Assembly: GCF_026745355.1 (NCBI RefSeq)
Contig: NC_079203.1
Location: 42,995,492 to 43,059,491, forward strand
DNA from: Beta vulgaris subsp. vulgaris
Lineage: Eukaryota; Streptophyta; Magnoliopsida; Caryophyllales; Amaranthaceae
Length of the DNA: 64,000 nucleotides
Direction of reading: 5' to 3'
Shown: positions 32,530-44,543 of the stretch, piece by piece
Numbering within the stretch: the first letter of the stretch is position 1
Layout of the letters: the number at the start of each line of letters is the position of its first letter
Program-made: the position numbers and the translations under genes
Notes under the pieces: generated by a model
What the model was told of the DNA's origin: nothing
Databases searched by the model: none
What the model saw: the letters and a program-made list of their open reading frames with translations, nothing else

Positions 32530-35500
32530 ATGAGCACTAAAATTGAAACCTCTAGCCCACTCTATCTACATCCTTCGGATGGGAGTAGTTTTATGATCAT
32601 TGAGAAGCTTCAATGGTCCTCGGAGATCAATGAAAATAGGGTTAGCTTGAAAAAGAAAACTCAGATTTGTGACGGGTGCAATAATATGATTATTTCCAGG
32701 ATCTTTGGTTCAGTTGTTGAACCTATAAAACGATCCATTATGTTTGTAAGCAATGCTAAACAAATATGGGAGCAACTTGAGGAAAGGTTTGTTCTTAGAA
32801 ATGGGTCAAGGAAATACAAGCTTCAAGGTTCAATTGCTGATATAAAACGATCCATTATGTTTTTAAGCAATGCTAAACAAATATGGGAGCAACTTGAGGA
32901 AAGGTTTACTCTTACAAACGGGTCAAGGAAATACAAGCTTAATGAAGTCAATCAGTGAGCACTATACTCAGATGAGAACTCTTTGGGAAGAATTGGAGTC
33001 CATAAACTCAATTACACCCATCATTACTGTGAACACTGAAATCACAACATTTATAGTTGAACTTAATAGGCAGAAGGAAGAGCTAAGTCTTTTTCACTTT
33101 TTGAATGGCATAGACAATGTCTATGGGCCTCAAAGGAGTTAGATATTGATGATGAAGCCTCTACTAAATTTGGAGATAGCATGTAGCTACTTGGAACAAG
33201 AACAATCTCATTGGAAATGTGAAAGATGAAAATGAGTCCCTATCTATGTACAGCAAAGGGTCATGGGCAGGTTGTTCTGCTTGTGGAAAACCTAGACACC
33301 TGGTTAAGAAGTGTTGGACTATTGTGGGTTTTCCTAAGGGACATCCTAGGTATAAACCAAGTTAGGGAGTTTGGAAGTCAAAAGGGAAACCATATGGAAG
33401 CAGCTTTGGACAAAAATGGAACAAGGGAAGAAATGGTGGAGTGAACGTGGCTGTTAATGCTCAACAGGGAGAAGAAGCTCAAGTGCAAGCTCAGGAGGAA
33501 AAATAACACCTCAGCATACTTTTAAAGCTTGAGCAACTTTTAAAGCTTCTTCCTACTCCCTCAAAAGCATCAGATATTGATGATGAAATGGACCTGAGCT
33601 ATACAAGTAGCTACCCAAGTATGATTTCATGCTATTTTGCTGGATGTGTAAAGAATGAATGGATTATTGACTTTGGAGCATTTGACCATATGACTGGAAG
33701 TTTTGATGCCTTAATAGACCATGTAGAAAGCAAAAATAATCCTCACATTAATCTTCCCAACTGGAGAAGCGTCAAATATATCACAACTGGAAATGTGAAG
33801 CTGAAAAATGAAATAGAGCTTAAGAATGTGCTATATGTTCCAGCTTTTAAACACAATTTGTTATCTGTTAACAAATTAGCTTTAGACACATGTTATAATG
33901 TGTCATTTCATTTTGGATTCCGTATAATTCATGATGATATAGTGAAAAAGGTGAAGGGAGTAGGAAGAGCAAGGAATGGTTTAATTATACTATTTGATGA
34001 ATGAGCCACTTGAAAAAATTATGAGTTGCGTTAAAAAAAAAGCTTTAAATGGGTTTCAGTTGAGTGGGAGTAGCTAACAGTTGCACAAAACTACCAATTA
34101 TGATTAAAAATGTTCCAAGTATGAGCAAGGAAGCTCTATGGCATCACAAGCTTGGACATGCTCCTATGGCAAGAATTGACAAAAAATAGAAGAACTGAAG
34201 AATTTGAAGAGTGAAAATGATGAGTTGTGCTTAACTTGTCCTCTAGCTAGATTCACAAAATTTCCATGTACAGTTAGTGAATCGGTAGCAAGCACAACCT
34301 TTGAACTTGTGCACATAAATACCTGGGGGCCTTACAGGGTATGCATAAGAGCGAAACATAGGTATTTCTTGACCATAGTTGATGACCATACAAGGGTAAC
34401 TTGGATTCATCTGTTGCAAGAAAAGAGTGATGCATCTGAAGCTATTGACACAATTTGAGAAGAAGATGAAGATACTAAGAAGTGATAATGCTCCTGAGTT
34501 TGATGATAAGAAGTGTAAACCCTAGTTTAGTAAACTTGGGATCATACATCAAACTTCCCGTGTTGAGAGAACTCAACAGAATAGAAGAGCTGAAAGAAGA
34601 CATCATAATATACTTGAAATGGGGAGAGCCCTAAGATTTCAAGCTGGCTTGCCACTTGAATTTCGGGGGGACTGTATGCTTGCGGCAGTCCATATAACTA
34701 ACAGGCTACTTAGCCATGTGTTAAGTGATAAAAGCCCATTTGAGAAGTTGTACAACAAGAAGCCTGAATATCAACATTTGAGAGCTTTTGGATGCTTGGC
34801 AATAGCAAGCAATCCAAACAATGCAAGGGACAAGATGGAAGCAAGAGGTGTAGCCTGCATATTTCTTGGATATCCAGTTACTCAGAAAGGCTACAAGCTT
34901 TTAAATCTTGTAACTAAAGTGACATTTGTATCAAGGGATGTGAGGTTCTTTGAAAGTATTTATCCTTATCATTTGCTTCACACTGTGAACTATCACTCTG
35001 ATCCAGTAAAAGTGGGACTTCAGATCAACACTCTACATGGATAGATGATGGATCCACTTGGTGATGATTGTGAAAATGAAGCTGATGATGAGCAACCTAT
35101 TCAAGCAGACACTGCTTTGCATGCAAGAAAATCTGCTAGAGAGCACAAAGCCCCAACATGGAATCAAGACTATGTAACTTTTAACCTTAGCCAAGCCAGC
35201 CCAAACATAACCCCTAGCCAACCACAAAAAGTCCATAAAATCATATCTACACTTGTTACACCACAATTCACCTATTTCATGAGCTAACTCACAAAAAAAA
35301 CATTGATCCCACTCACTTCAAAGATGCCATGCAACACTCACATTGGCTAAAAGCCATGAATGAAGAAATTAAAGCACTTGAAAGTAACAAAACATGGAAG
35401 ATAACTGCTTTACCAGCAGGAAATCATGCTATAGGGTGTAAGTGGTTATATAAAACCAAATATAACCCTGATGGAAGTGTGGAGAGGCATAAATCAAGGC

Positions 35501-36753
35501 TTGTGATGATTGGATACATGCAAAGGTTTGGAATTGATTATGGGGAAACTTTTGCCCCTGTGGCAAAACTTGCTACTGTTAGATCTATACTAGCTGAGCT
35601 GCAATGAAGAGATGGGATGTTCAATGGACATGAAGAATGCTCTTCTTCATGGAAAAGTAGAAGAAAATGTATATATGAAGCTGCCTCCAGGATACTTGGG
35701 TGTGGGCTTCAGGTTCAAGTGCAGGGTTCAAGCAATCTAGATCTGACTATACTTGTTCACTAGGAATGAAAACGCATAATTTATGGCTATGTTGGCTATG
35801 TTGGCCTATGTAGATGATCTCATCATCACTGTTACTCTTTGAAAGTTGTACACACAGCTAAAAACTTTCTTCACTCTCAATTCAAGATGAAGGATATGGA
35901 AGAACTTTGGGGATTGAGGTAGACAAAACAAGTCAAGGAATCATTCTATCACAAAAGAAGTATATTTGTGATTTGCTTGCTGAATATGGTATGACTGGGT
36001 GCAAATCATTGAAATTGCCTATAGATGGTCATGTAAAGATGATTCCTACGGAGAGATGTTGAATAATCCTGAAGTATATCAAAGGCTCATAGGCAGACTC
36101 ATTTACTTGACTCTAGCTAGGTCAAACATAGCTTATATAGTCCATGTCTTGAGTCAGTTCATGCATAAGCCAACAAGCACTCACTTACAAGCAGGAAAAA
36201 GGACGTTGAGGTATCTCTCTGGGAGTACAGATCAAGAAATTCTTCTCACTTTTGAAGCTTGTGCAGAACTCAAGACCTATTGTGACAGTGATTGGGCAGG
36301 ATGTCCAGTGACTAGGAGATCTACATCTAGGTTTTGTATTCTTTTGGGGAAATCTCCTATCTCATGGGGAGCTAAAAGACAAAATGTAGTGTCAAGGTCA
36401 ACTGCTGAAGCAGAATTCAGATCTATGGCTCTAATAGTATGTGAAGTTGTATGGTTGAAGCAATTGCTCAAAGAGTTGGGCATCAAGAATACTGGCATCA
36501 CATCTATCCTTTGTGACAATTAACCAAGATGCTATAACTATTGCTGCCAATCTGGTTCATCATGAGAGAACCAAGCATGTGGACATAGATTGCCACTTTA
36601 TTAGAGAGAAAGCAACTAAAGGTGTGATCAACCCTACTTTTGTTCCTTCTAGCAAGCAGCTGGCTGATGTTTTTACTAAGTTGCTTCCTACAGCCAAGGA
36701 CAATCGGATCCTCTCCAAGATGGGTGGTATATATCTAGTTTATACACCAGCCT
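32530..36753 (+). pseudogene. Copia gag-pol, frame-broken
   Basis: Gag starts MSTKIETSSP and contains a 117-bp in-frame tandem duplication (units from 32731 and 32848). A CCHC zinc knuckle (CSACGKPRHLVKKC) lies near 33260-33305. The protease active site, normally DSGA, reads DFGA near 33669. Integrase has SDNAPEF and a GKEY-like end; reverse transcriptase shows KWLYKTKYNPDG and YVDD (35807-35818); RNase H shows YCDSDWAG and ends near 36520. A tail segment reaches the 3' LTR. Multiple frameshifts and stops (for example around 33140, 34004, 34458, 35607, 35700-35990) separate the pieces, so no polyprotein can be made. Confidence 0.9.
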
Positions 36754-36952
36754 AGTCCATGTAAAAGCTCGTTGTCCATTTACTTCTTGTCTTATCTTCA
36801 ATGATTGTCTTCGAGTGATCCTAGGAAGATTCCGGGTAATTGTGTTTTTGTATTGCTGTACTGGCAGCTGCCAGCCTGCCACCATATAAAAAGTGTACTG
36901 AAACCTAAACTTGCGCTGTTTTCTCTCTCCACATTATGCATTCATGCCTTCA
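36713..36952 (+). repeat. Copia 3' LTR
   Basis: About 240 bases aligned with the 5' LTR; the left edge is set by alignment and may be off by a few bases. It is followed directly by the target duplication ATTAA. Confidence 0.8.
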
Positions 36953-36957
36953 ATTAA

Positions 36958-37720
36958 TTTACAAGAGATAAAGTCTTTCAATCTTCGGTCATGCTTTCAA
37001 GAAATGGGTGCAATTTGGTTGAGGCTTGAGGAGGTGGCTTGGCTGGGTGGCCTGGGTGGGTGGCCTGGCTGGGCAAGAGTCATTCCAAAAATTACCTCTT
37101 TCACCAGCTACAAGTCATTTTTGGAAGACACCTCAGATATTTAAATTTTAAAATATTCTAAAATAACTCGTAATTAGGATTTGTAAAGCATACTTCCCCT
37201 AATTTTTTGTATTATTAAAGTCGATATTTATTTTATCTACATTTTTAGTATCGTCGTTCACCTTCCATCCCCTAGTACGTGCCTGTCTGCTACTTACATC
37301 GAGCCTTTGATCACACCGATGATTACCAAAGAGAAGTTAACAGATATCATCAATGTTGAATTCATCTTCTTCACATCTAAATACTGGACTTCTTTCCAAC
37401 TACTCTGTCAGGTTCTTTCAAATATAATTACACTTGCTTAGATTGAACCAATATTTTTTTACAAATATGTATATCCATCAAGCTGATGGAATTCAAAGAA
37501 AAATTCTATTTGGACAACGGTTAGGAAGCAAACAAGCAAATACAATTACCCATTTACCCTTATCTGCTCAAGCAAAGAGAGAAAAACTGGGTTATCAGAT
37601 AAAGGCAAATGAGCAATTGAACTTCTTGTTTGCTACCAAACCCTTGGCCAAATAGCCCAACTCGAATACAAAAGCTATTCGACCCTGTAAAAAGAAGGCT
37701 ATTCGAAAATTTATGCAGGG
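36958..37720. other. Gene-free DNA downstream of CBL10 copy A
   Basis: No gene recognised. From about 37720 onward the sequence resembles the region below the second CBL10 copy (shared CAAGCCCTATA, GTGTGGTTGCTCCTCA), which suggests 3' UTR or duplicated flank. Confidence 0.4.
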
Positions 37721-38003
37721 GCACCCAATTTTGGGAGAAAGGATTGATTTGTTGAAGATTAAAAGGCCCCTAAACTCCTCGAGCAGGTCAAGCCCTATAT
37801 AGAGAAATACATCGCACTTCACGGGCTTCCTATTATGGATCAATCGTATCAAGTGTGGTTGCTCCTCAATGCAGTTAAGCCCCACTGCAGATCCCGCAAA
37901 AGAATGGTGGCTACCCAAACCACCCTTAATTTAGTCAACGGCACAACACCAGACTTCCTGACATTGATCAATATTCTAGATGGCCTTGTCTTTTGGGATA
38001 CCT

Positions 38004-41000
38004 TCACTTTTTTATCTTCACCGTGGTTATCCCCTTGTAGGAATATGGCTCTTCCTCAACTTCAGTATTAAAAATAAAACTCGGAAAACATGTGGTTACA
38101 TCCCTGAAAAGTTCACAAAAGAGTGGTCAACTTTTAGGCTGCATACTGCACCAACCACCACCACCACCCCCTTCCAAAAGGGAATAATAAAGAATTAGAT
38201 GGTAACCCATCGATCAAAGGAAGCCTAGTAGGAACATCAATTGTATATATATATAAGATGATCTGTTAGAACTGAAATCAAGTAGCATACAGTCTATCTT
38301 CTTATACTATAGATGGGATAAACTAACACTTTTATAACAGCAATCAGGGAACCAATTGAATATCACTCGTATATACAAGATGGTCTAATAAATAATAATA
38401 CTAAAATTAACCAGCATACAGTATAGTGGTCACCACAAAGTCCTTTCTTTTGGAAAATTTGAGGTACTTTGTGATAAAATTAATAATCTTATAGGCTCAT
38501 AGACAGAGCACCAATTGAACCAGTCCTACAGCATTTATTATGGTTTGCAATCTCCAATTATCAAACTGACATAGTTTTTTTTTTACTATCAATTAGAGTA
38601 GAATCCAACTTCTGAAAGATGATAAAATTTGCTGACAAAGTAAAAGACCATTTGATCTCAAAATGACATTGAAAAAGAAATTTTATAGTCATTTATTTAC
38701 TTTCACCTTCATAGTGGAGCAAAAATCACCAAACATAACTTCAAGCTAATTAAACCAAAGAAATTTGTGACAGAATGAAAGAGAAGTCGTGGAAGGCAAA
38801 GGGACATACTTGAGATATGGAAGAGTCATGTTCCTCAAAAGAGTGGGATGACGAAGAACAAATTCTTTCCACTCTTCTATGCAGATTTTACCATCTCCGT
38901 CAGCGTCAGCATCGGCAAACGTCTGAAGAAATCGAAAAATGTATAAGCAGCAGGTTTGGGTCCAAACATTCAGCTATAGCTAAGGAAAACCACACTTTCG
39001 AGTTTTGAGGGCAAGAAATAAATCCAAAATCTTATCAATGCCTATGGTGGTTGAGTGCACAAATGCACACACCCTATCTCTTATGTGACTTCAAAAACAG
39101 ACTTATCCAGATTCTTGCAAGCAAGAGATGAAAAGGCACAAAAAAAAATTGAATTTCTTCAATGCTAAGCAAAAATTACCTTGTCAAGGATAGCCTCTAC
39201 AAGTTCATCTGACAAATTCAACCCCGATTCAGATAGAATGGCTATTACCATCTGTTTAACCTGAAAACAGACATATCTCAGGATTTAATTCTGAAATAAC
39301 TAAATATGAGAAGGAAACATTGCCTTAGACTTACTTCCTCACGTTCAATAAACCCAGTTTGTCTCAGATCATACAGCCTAAACGCAACTGGAAAATGTGA
39401 ACAAACATTTTACACTAGATAGGTGAGACTGGTTTTAAAAGGTCACATCTAAAAACACTAGGACAAGAACATGGATCGGATACTTACAATTAATTTTATC
39501 TTCAATCGGCGCATAGGGATGAAACACACTCAGAGCATGAATGAATTCCTCAAATTCGATGACACCGTTTTTTTTCTCATCAAAGATATCAAATACCTGT
39601 GAAACCAAATGAGGTGGTTAAATGTTCAGATCTTTACAGATAATGAAGAGCAACCCCCAGCCAGCCAGACCACAAGCCATATACATTGCAGCCTTGCTAA
39701 TTACATGACATGAGGCAAACAAGCTCCAATGAAATACATCCTCCTTTTACCCAGAAAGTAAATATATATTACCCAACTAGGTTCAGCTTTCAGTACATTT
39801 ATTAAATTTGTTCAGTTTAGTCCTGTTGCTGAAATGAAACTACAAGATTTAGACCACTTCCATCAGGGAATGACATCTGGACTATAAAAATCAAAAGGCA
39901 ACCTTTGTGGGGAAGGAAAGCCACCACTTAGTGTTGTCTGGTTCCTACATCAGTGGCCAACTGCTAATCTGCTAGTCAACAGGTGAAAGAACTTTCCATA
40001 TGTAAATATATCAAATATTGCAAAAGACAGCTAATTAGCTCTTAAATCTACGGTAAATTGTATCTGAGACCTGGATTGAAAACATGTGCATCTCTACTGC
40101 CTTTGCAACTCCTCCTAAACCAAAAAAAGGGACAAAAATTCAATCACAGTCCAACTAATCAGAACTCATGAAAACTTTGAGGAAGATAGCTAGAGTACTA
40201 CAGTCACTTTTAGTTGAATACCACCGTAGCATATATTGCTAATTAATGCTGATATGTTACACTGACAATTAAGACATACTAAGCTCATACCCCTTTTGGC
40301 CACAAAATTACAAAGCATAAGTACAACCGTAAAGAAGCTACATCCAGCTATGAAGGGAGCATGAAAGAGAAACAGCTTACCCGGTCCACAAAAAGATTTT
40401 CACCAAACGAACTTCTGAAAAGTGCTAACTGAAGTTCCTCCTGCTTATCAATTAAGATCAAATAATCAGAAGATTTCACAATTATAACAGGAAGACCAGA
40501 TAAACTTAGCTCATCAATAGTGTTTGCAAAGCCCATAAAAAGGAAGCGATAACATAAATATCTAGAACAAAATATCATAGATAAACACACACAGACAAAG
40601 TTGAATATATTTTGTTACTGTAAGGAACATGCTGAATCATCCACAAAACGCAAAACCCCTTCTAAAACCGTGAAGATTCCATTGTTAATCAGCAGAAAGA
40701 GGTTTGCAATAAAGAAAAGAACTTGGAGAAGGCATATGTTCCATAAGATGAGAGAAAGATCTACCCAAAGAATGAAGAAAAAGAAGAAGAAGAATGCTGG
40801 TCACAGTAACAATTAAATAATTTTCCAAGTTTCTTATAGATCAATATATAGGACGGTAGCAGTGGGAGGTCCATTGGTCAGGTTTAACTAGCAGCTTACA
40901 TATCTAAGCCTCTAATACAATTTGCTAAAATTCTTTGTGCGTGATCTAAAAAGTAAATCGAAGTTCATCACATGAGCCTACCATAGAATCGTTGTCACAG

Positions 41001-42734
41001 TTCTTATTATGCCATGTGAGGGATTTAGAAGGGCCACATAGGGTGATCTTTCACTCGAGAAACCTTCAATTTGGCTTCTCAACCAATTGGATGATCATAT
41101 TGTAGCGTTTGCCTTAATAATTCCCATTTTCTTACAGAATAACAACTCATAAATCACTATAAAGTAATGTTAAAAAACTAAAAGACCTTGGAGGCTTGGA
41201 CAGACAATTTCACCCCTTCTCAGCCGATAATTGAAATAGTATTTCTGAAGATACAGAAGAGAGGGCCTGAAAGTGACGGAAACAATTACGTACTTCCTAG
41301 TGTCAGTTGACTTGTATCTCAAATATTGAAACTTTTCATGAAAGCTAGCAGTTATATAGTCTGGAGCATATGAAGAAAAGGCACAATGTAACAACTAAGA
41401 CAGAAAAGTCTTCCAAATATAATATGACATCCTAACTTCATTTGGGCATGGTCTTTCGAATTTACTAAGGATTTTTTTTCAATATATTTCTTTCAAAAAG
41501 TTAAATGCATTGACCAACACTCCAACAGTTGTGCCTTGTGCTTACAAAGCTTATACCCCTCCTTCTTCCTTGGGCACTCTTGTGACCACTGACCACCACC
41601 GCTGCCACCATAAACAACTAACCTTGATGGTTGACCTCCTATTCAACTACCAAGGTTCCACATTACCCCCTAACATATTGGAAACGACTTCAAATTATTG
41701 GAATACTAAAATAATGAGTGAAAAAAATTACCAACAAGACCCAGCAATATTCAACTCCGGGGACTTTCTACAAAAGGCCAATTCAACTGTTCCAGCAAAA
41801 CCCAGAGAACATATCATACCAGATCTTAATGCAACCAATTCTTGGTGGCTAGAGCTCTACGCTGAATGTGACATGCACTTCAAATAATCTAAGTTTCAGG
41901 AATAATTAATCAGGTTCATTCCACGTATTCGAGGTGATTTAATTGAGGTTATTAGTTGACTGCTTCTCCTACAACTTTCCCGTTCATACGAGGTGGTGTA
42001 ACTTGCAATCAATCTTTTGACCAGAGTAGACAATTCAATAAACAATCAAATGTAATTTGTTAACATATTTAAATCCAAAAACTAAAAGTTCCTACAACTT
42101 CAAGCAAATCTTCAAATAAAATTCATCTCATTAATTTCACAAATCCCAATCCAGATCCCATCCCATTAAAACAAGCAAGAGCAACAATCTTCAGATATAC
42201 GGAAACAATAATATAACAAATTAAAAAAAACAATTACTACCTTGTGAATCAAGCCGTCATCGATAATTGAACTGCTTAATTTCTTGAATAACTCAAACAA
42301 TGCCTCCACTTCATTAACAGTGACTGCAAACAAATCACAATTCAACAAAAATTCAACAACTCAATCATTGTTCACAAGAAATAATTACTATAATAAATTC
42401 AATTTCGTTGCGATTATACATCGAGATTCCTTAGCAAGGCGAGCTAGGTCGGAGAATTGAAATTCGCATTTATCCTTCTTCTTCTTCTGAATTCTAGGAA
42501 GATCCAATTCAAAGCAATGAGCAACACCGAAAGCAAGCGCCTCAACGATAGCGACGAAAGGTATAACTACAGCGCAAAGTTTCTCTCCAAGCGTCAAAGA
42601 GCTCGAAATCTGCAGAAATTCAACCACAAAAAAAAAAAAAAGAATCAAATAATTTTCCAGAATTGAAGAATGATTGAAGGAGAGAGAAAGAAAATTACGG
42701 ATGAATTACGACTATAATTGTTGTTGAAACCCAT
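38004..42734 (-). CDS. CBL10: Calcineurin B-like protein 10 type Ca2+ sensor, copy A
   Basis: Nine exons, read from high to low coordinates: 42734-42699, 42609-42420, 42323-42241, 40440-40381, 39596-39488, 39387-39335, 39260-39180, 38922-38810, 38103-38004. All junctions are GT/AG and phases agree; the protein has 274 residues. Residues about 20-45 ([20 protein letters not shown]) form a hydrophobic segment that marks the CBL10 subclass, in place of the usual N-myristoylation signal. Four EF-hands follow: a longer first loop ([14 protein letters not shown]), then [24 protein letters not shown] and [12 protein letters not shown]. The C-terminal FPSF motif is the known CIPK phosphorylation site. 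In characterised plants CBL10 recruits CIPK24/SOS2 or CIPK8 to plasma membrane or tonoplast for sodium and calcium handling. Oddity: the frame continues 15 residues beyond the usual EVEE ending. Confidence 0.95.
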
Positions 42735-43130
42735 TGTTGAAGTTGTTAATAATGGAAACAAAAGAACAAATTGAAAGAGTGATAAAGATCTTGGAAAGAT
42801 TTGTTTGATCTGTTTTTTTTTTTTTCCTCAATCCTCTCCTCGATTGTGGAAATAATTGTGAGGAGGAGGAGGAGAGAGAATTGAGAAAGAGAAGGTATTT
42901 TTGTATTTAGAGGGAAACAGAATTATTAGAAGGATAAGTTATAAGTAGTACGTAAAAGGGTATTGGTGGTGTGCTGGTGGCTGATATGCGCAGTATTTCA
43001 TATGACACCTCATCGGCATTATAATGATTTTTTGTTTTTTAAGGCGTCTGATGGTTTTTTGTGTAATGGTTTTTTTTATTATTTTTGATTGGATCTAATG
43101 ATTATCTTATTTGGGAGGATGGAAAATGTA
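42735..43130 (-). promoter_or_regulatory. Upstream region of CBL10 copy A
   Basis: The leader just before the start codon is CT-rich in transcript sense, with a CTC/TCC-rich stretch near 42840-42890 and CTCTAAATAC at about 42902-42912 that could serve as a weak TATA-like site. Three Stowaway elements begin 400 bases upstream. Confidence 0.35.
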
Positions 43131-43132
43131 TA

Positions 43133-43358
43133 CTCCCTCCGTTTCACAATATAAGGCACGCACGATGTTCGAGGTCGAACTTTGACCGTTAATTACTCTC
43201 AATTTATGTTGATAGAAAATTTTAAAAAATAATATTATTATAGTATTTTTCAAGTCGAATCCAACGGTATAATTTTTATCTATTGTATTTGAGAAATATT
43301 TGTGGTCAAAGCAAATTTTCGTAAAGTATGAATGCCTTATATTTTGAAACAGAGGGAG
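43133..43358. mobile_element. Stowaway MITE upstream of CBL10 copy A
   Basis: CTCCCTCCGTTTCACAATATAAGGCA and an inverse right end (TGCCTTATATTTTGAAACAGAGGGAG, shortened here to its key TTTTGAAACAGAGGGAG), flanked by TA. Confidence 0.9.
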
Positions 43359-43407
43359 TAATAAAAAGGATCCTCATATTATACCCATGTTTTCTTTAAG
43401 GGATGTA

Positions 43408-43900
43408 CTTCTTTCGTTTTTCAATAAGTGATACTCCCTCTGTTTCAAATTATAAGGCATTTTAGCTAGAAGAATTTGTTTCAAAATATAAGGCATTCTA
43501 CAATACCAATGTAAGATTAAATGCAATTTTATATTATCAAGATAAGCTTATAGGTTATTTGGTATTATCAATACAATATTTAATGTCAATTCTTATTACC
43601 CATGCAAATCTAACTAAAATTAACTAAATTCTTAATCTATGTGCAAAAACCTTAAACGACTTATATTTTGAAACGGAGGGAGTATATAGAGAAAGTGAGA
43701 AACAAGGAGTCTAGAGAATATTTGGACCATTTATATAATCAATCAAATTTGAGTATTGAATAAAGTGAGTAGGTAAAACAATTAAATGATGGCAAAGATA
43801 TAATAAATGTGAAATATTTGTTACTATTTTGAGTTATGTGTCACTTGATGTGACATCTTCCTAAAAAGAAAACATGTCACCTGTTAAAAAACGGAGGAAA
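43408..43900. mobile_element. Stowaway MITE split by another Stowaway
   Basis: The outer ends CTTCTTTCGTTTTTCAATAAGTG and the inverse of TTTCCTCCGTTTTTTAACAGGTG, with TA flanks, are separated by the inner element at 43434-43682. This is a Stowaway-in-Stowaway nest. Confidence 0.65.
43434..43682. mobile_element. Stowaway MITE, inner copy
   Basis: CTCCCTCTGTTTCAAATTATAAGGCA and inverse end CTTATATTTTGAAACGGAGGGAG-type (key part GAAACGGAGGGAG), with TA flanks (43432-43433, 43683-43684). It is related to 43133-43358. Confidence 0.9.
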
Positions 43901-43907
43901 TATATAC

Positions 43908-44543
43908 TAAAGATGGCCAAACAATGTGAGCCGATCCAGCCCTGCTCGCCTCTTGGTCGTATGGGCTGAGCCCGCGAAAAGTCCGATCCAACCCAGCTCG
44001 AACCTTGATATTGGTGGGTGGATCGTGGGCCAGATTGTTTGAGTCCAATCCACGAAAGCCCGCTACTAAAATCGTCCAACCCGATCTACGAAGTCAGTCC
44101 AACCCAGCCCAAATAATTATTCAAATTGTATATATTTTAATCAAATTGTATATATTTTAATCAAATTGTATATACTTTAATCAAATTGAATATATTATAA
44201 TCAAATTGCATATATTATAATTCAATCAAATTCAATAAATAATAAATTAATATTAATATTATTATATATTTTAATTAATTTTAAAGGTTTTATGTAACAA
44301 TAATAAATGATTCCAACAATTAAATAACTTTGAAATAACAAATTCTCATGACGGCCCGCCGGCCCGCTAGGCCCACGAGCCACTTCCCGAACCGTGAAAA
44401 TCGGTAACAGACCGATGTGGGCCAAGATTCAAGTTGTGGACTAGCCCGCCAAAATCATGAATTTCATGGTCCAGTCTTGGGCCATAAATCTCAACCCGAC
44501 CAACTAGGGTCCACTAACCAACTCGCACCAATGGTTATCTCTA
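43908..44543. mobile_element. hAT-like element with AGCCC/GGGCT repeats
   Basis: The left end TAAAGATGGCCAAACA and inverted right end TAGAGATAACCATTGG are similar. The subterminal regions are rich in GCCCG and CCCGACC motifs. The centre holds a tandem run of TCAAATTGTATATATTTTAA (44130-44220, about five copies of 20 bases). The duplication is not convincing. Confidence 0.55.

Larger units (their letters stand above)
32127..36952 (+). mobile_element. Ty1-copia LTR retrotransposon, decayed
   Basis: Two diverged LTRs (32127-32398 and about 36713-36952) share TTTATACA(T/C)CAGCCTAGTCC, both end CTTCA, and the whole is flanked by the 5-bp duplication ATTAA (32122-32126, 36953-36957). A primer-binding site, TGGTACCAGC, follows the left LTR. 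Domain order gag, protease, integrase, reverse transcriptase, RNase H defines copia. The LTRs differ by many substitutions and indels, so insertion is old. Confidence 0.93.

Noticed and set aside
41510..41887. 125-residue open frame on the plus strand
   Set aside because: It lies antisense in intron 3 of CBL10 copy A, has no recognised domain and no counterpart in copy B.
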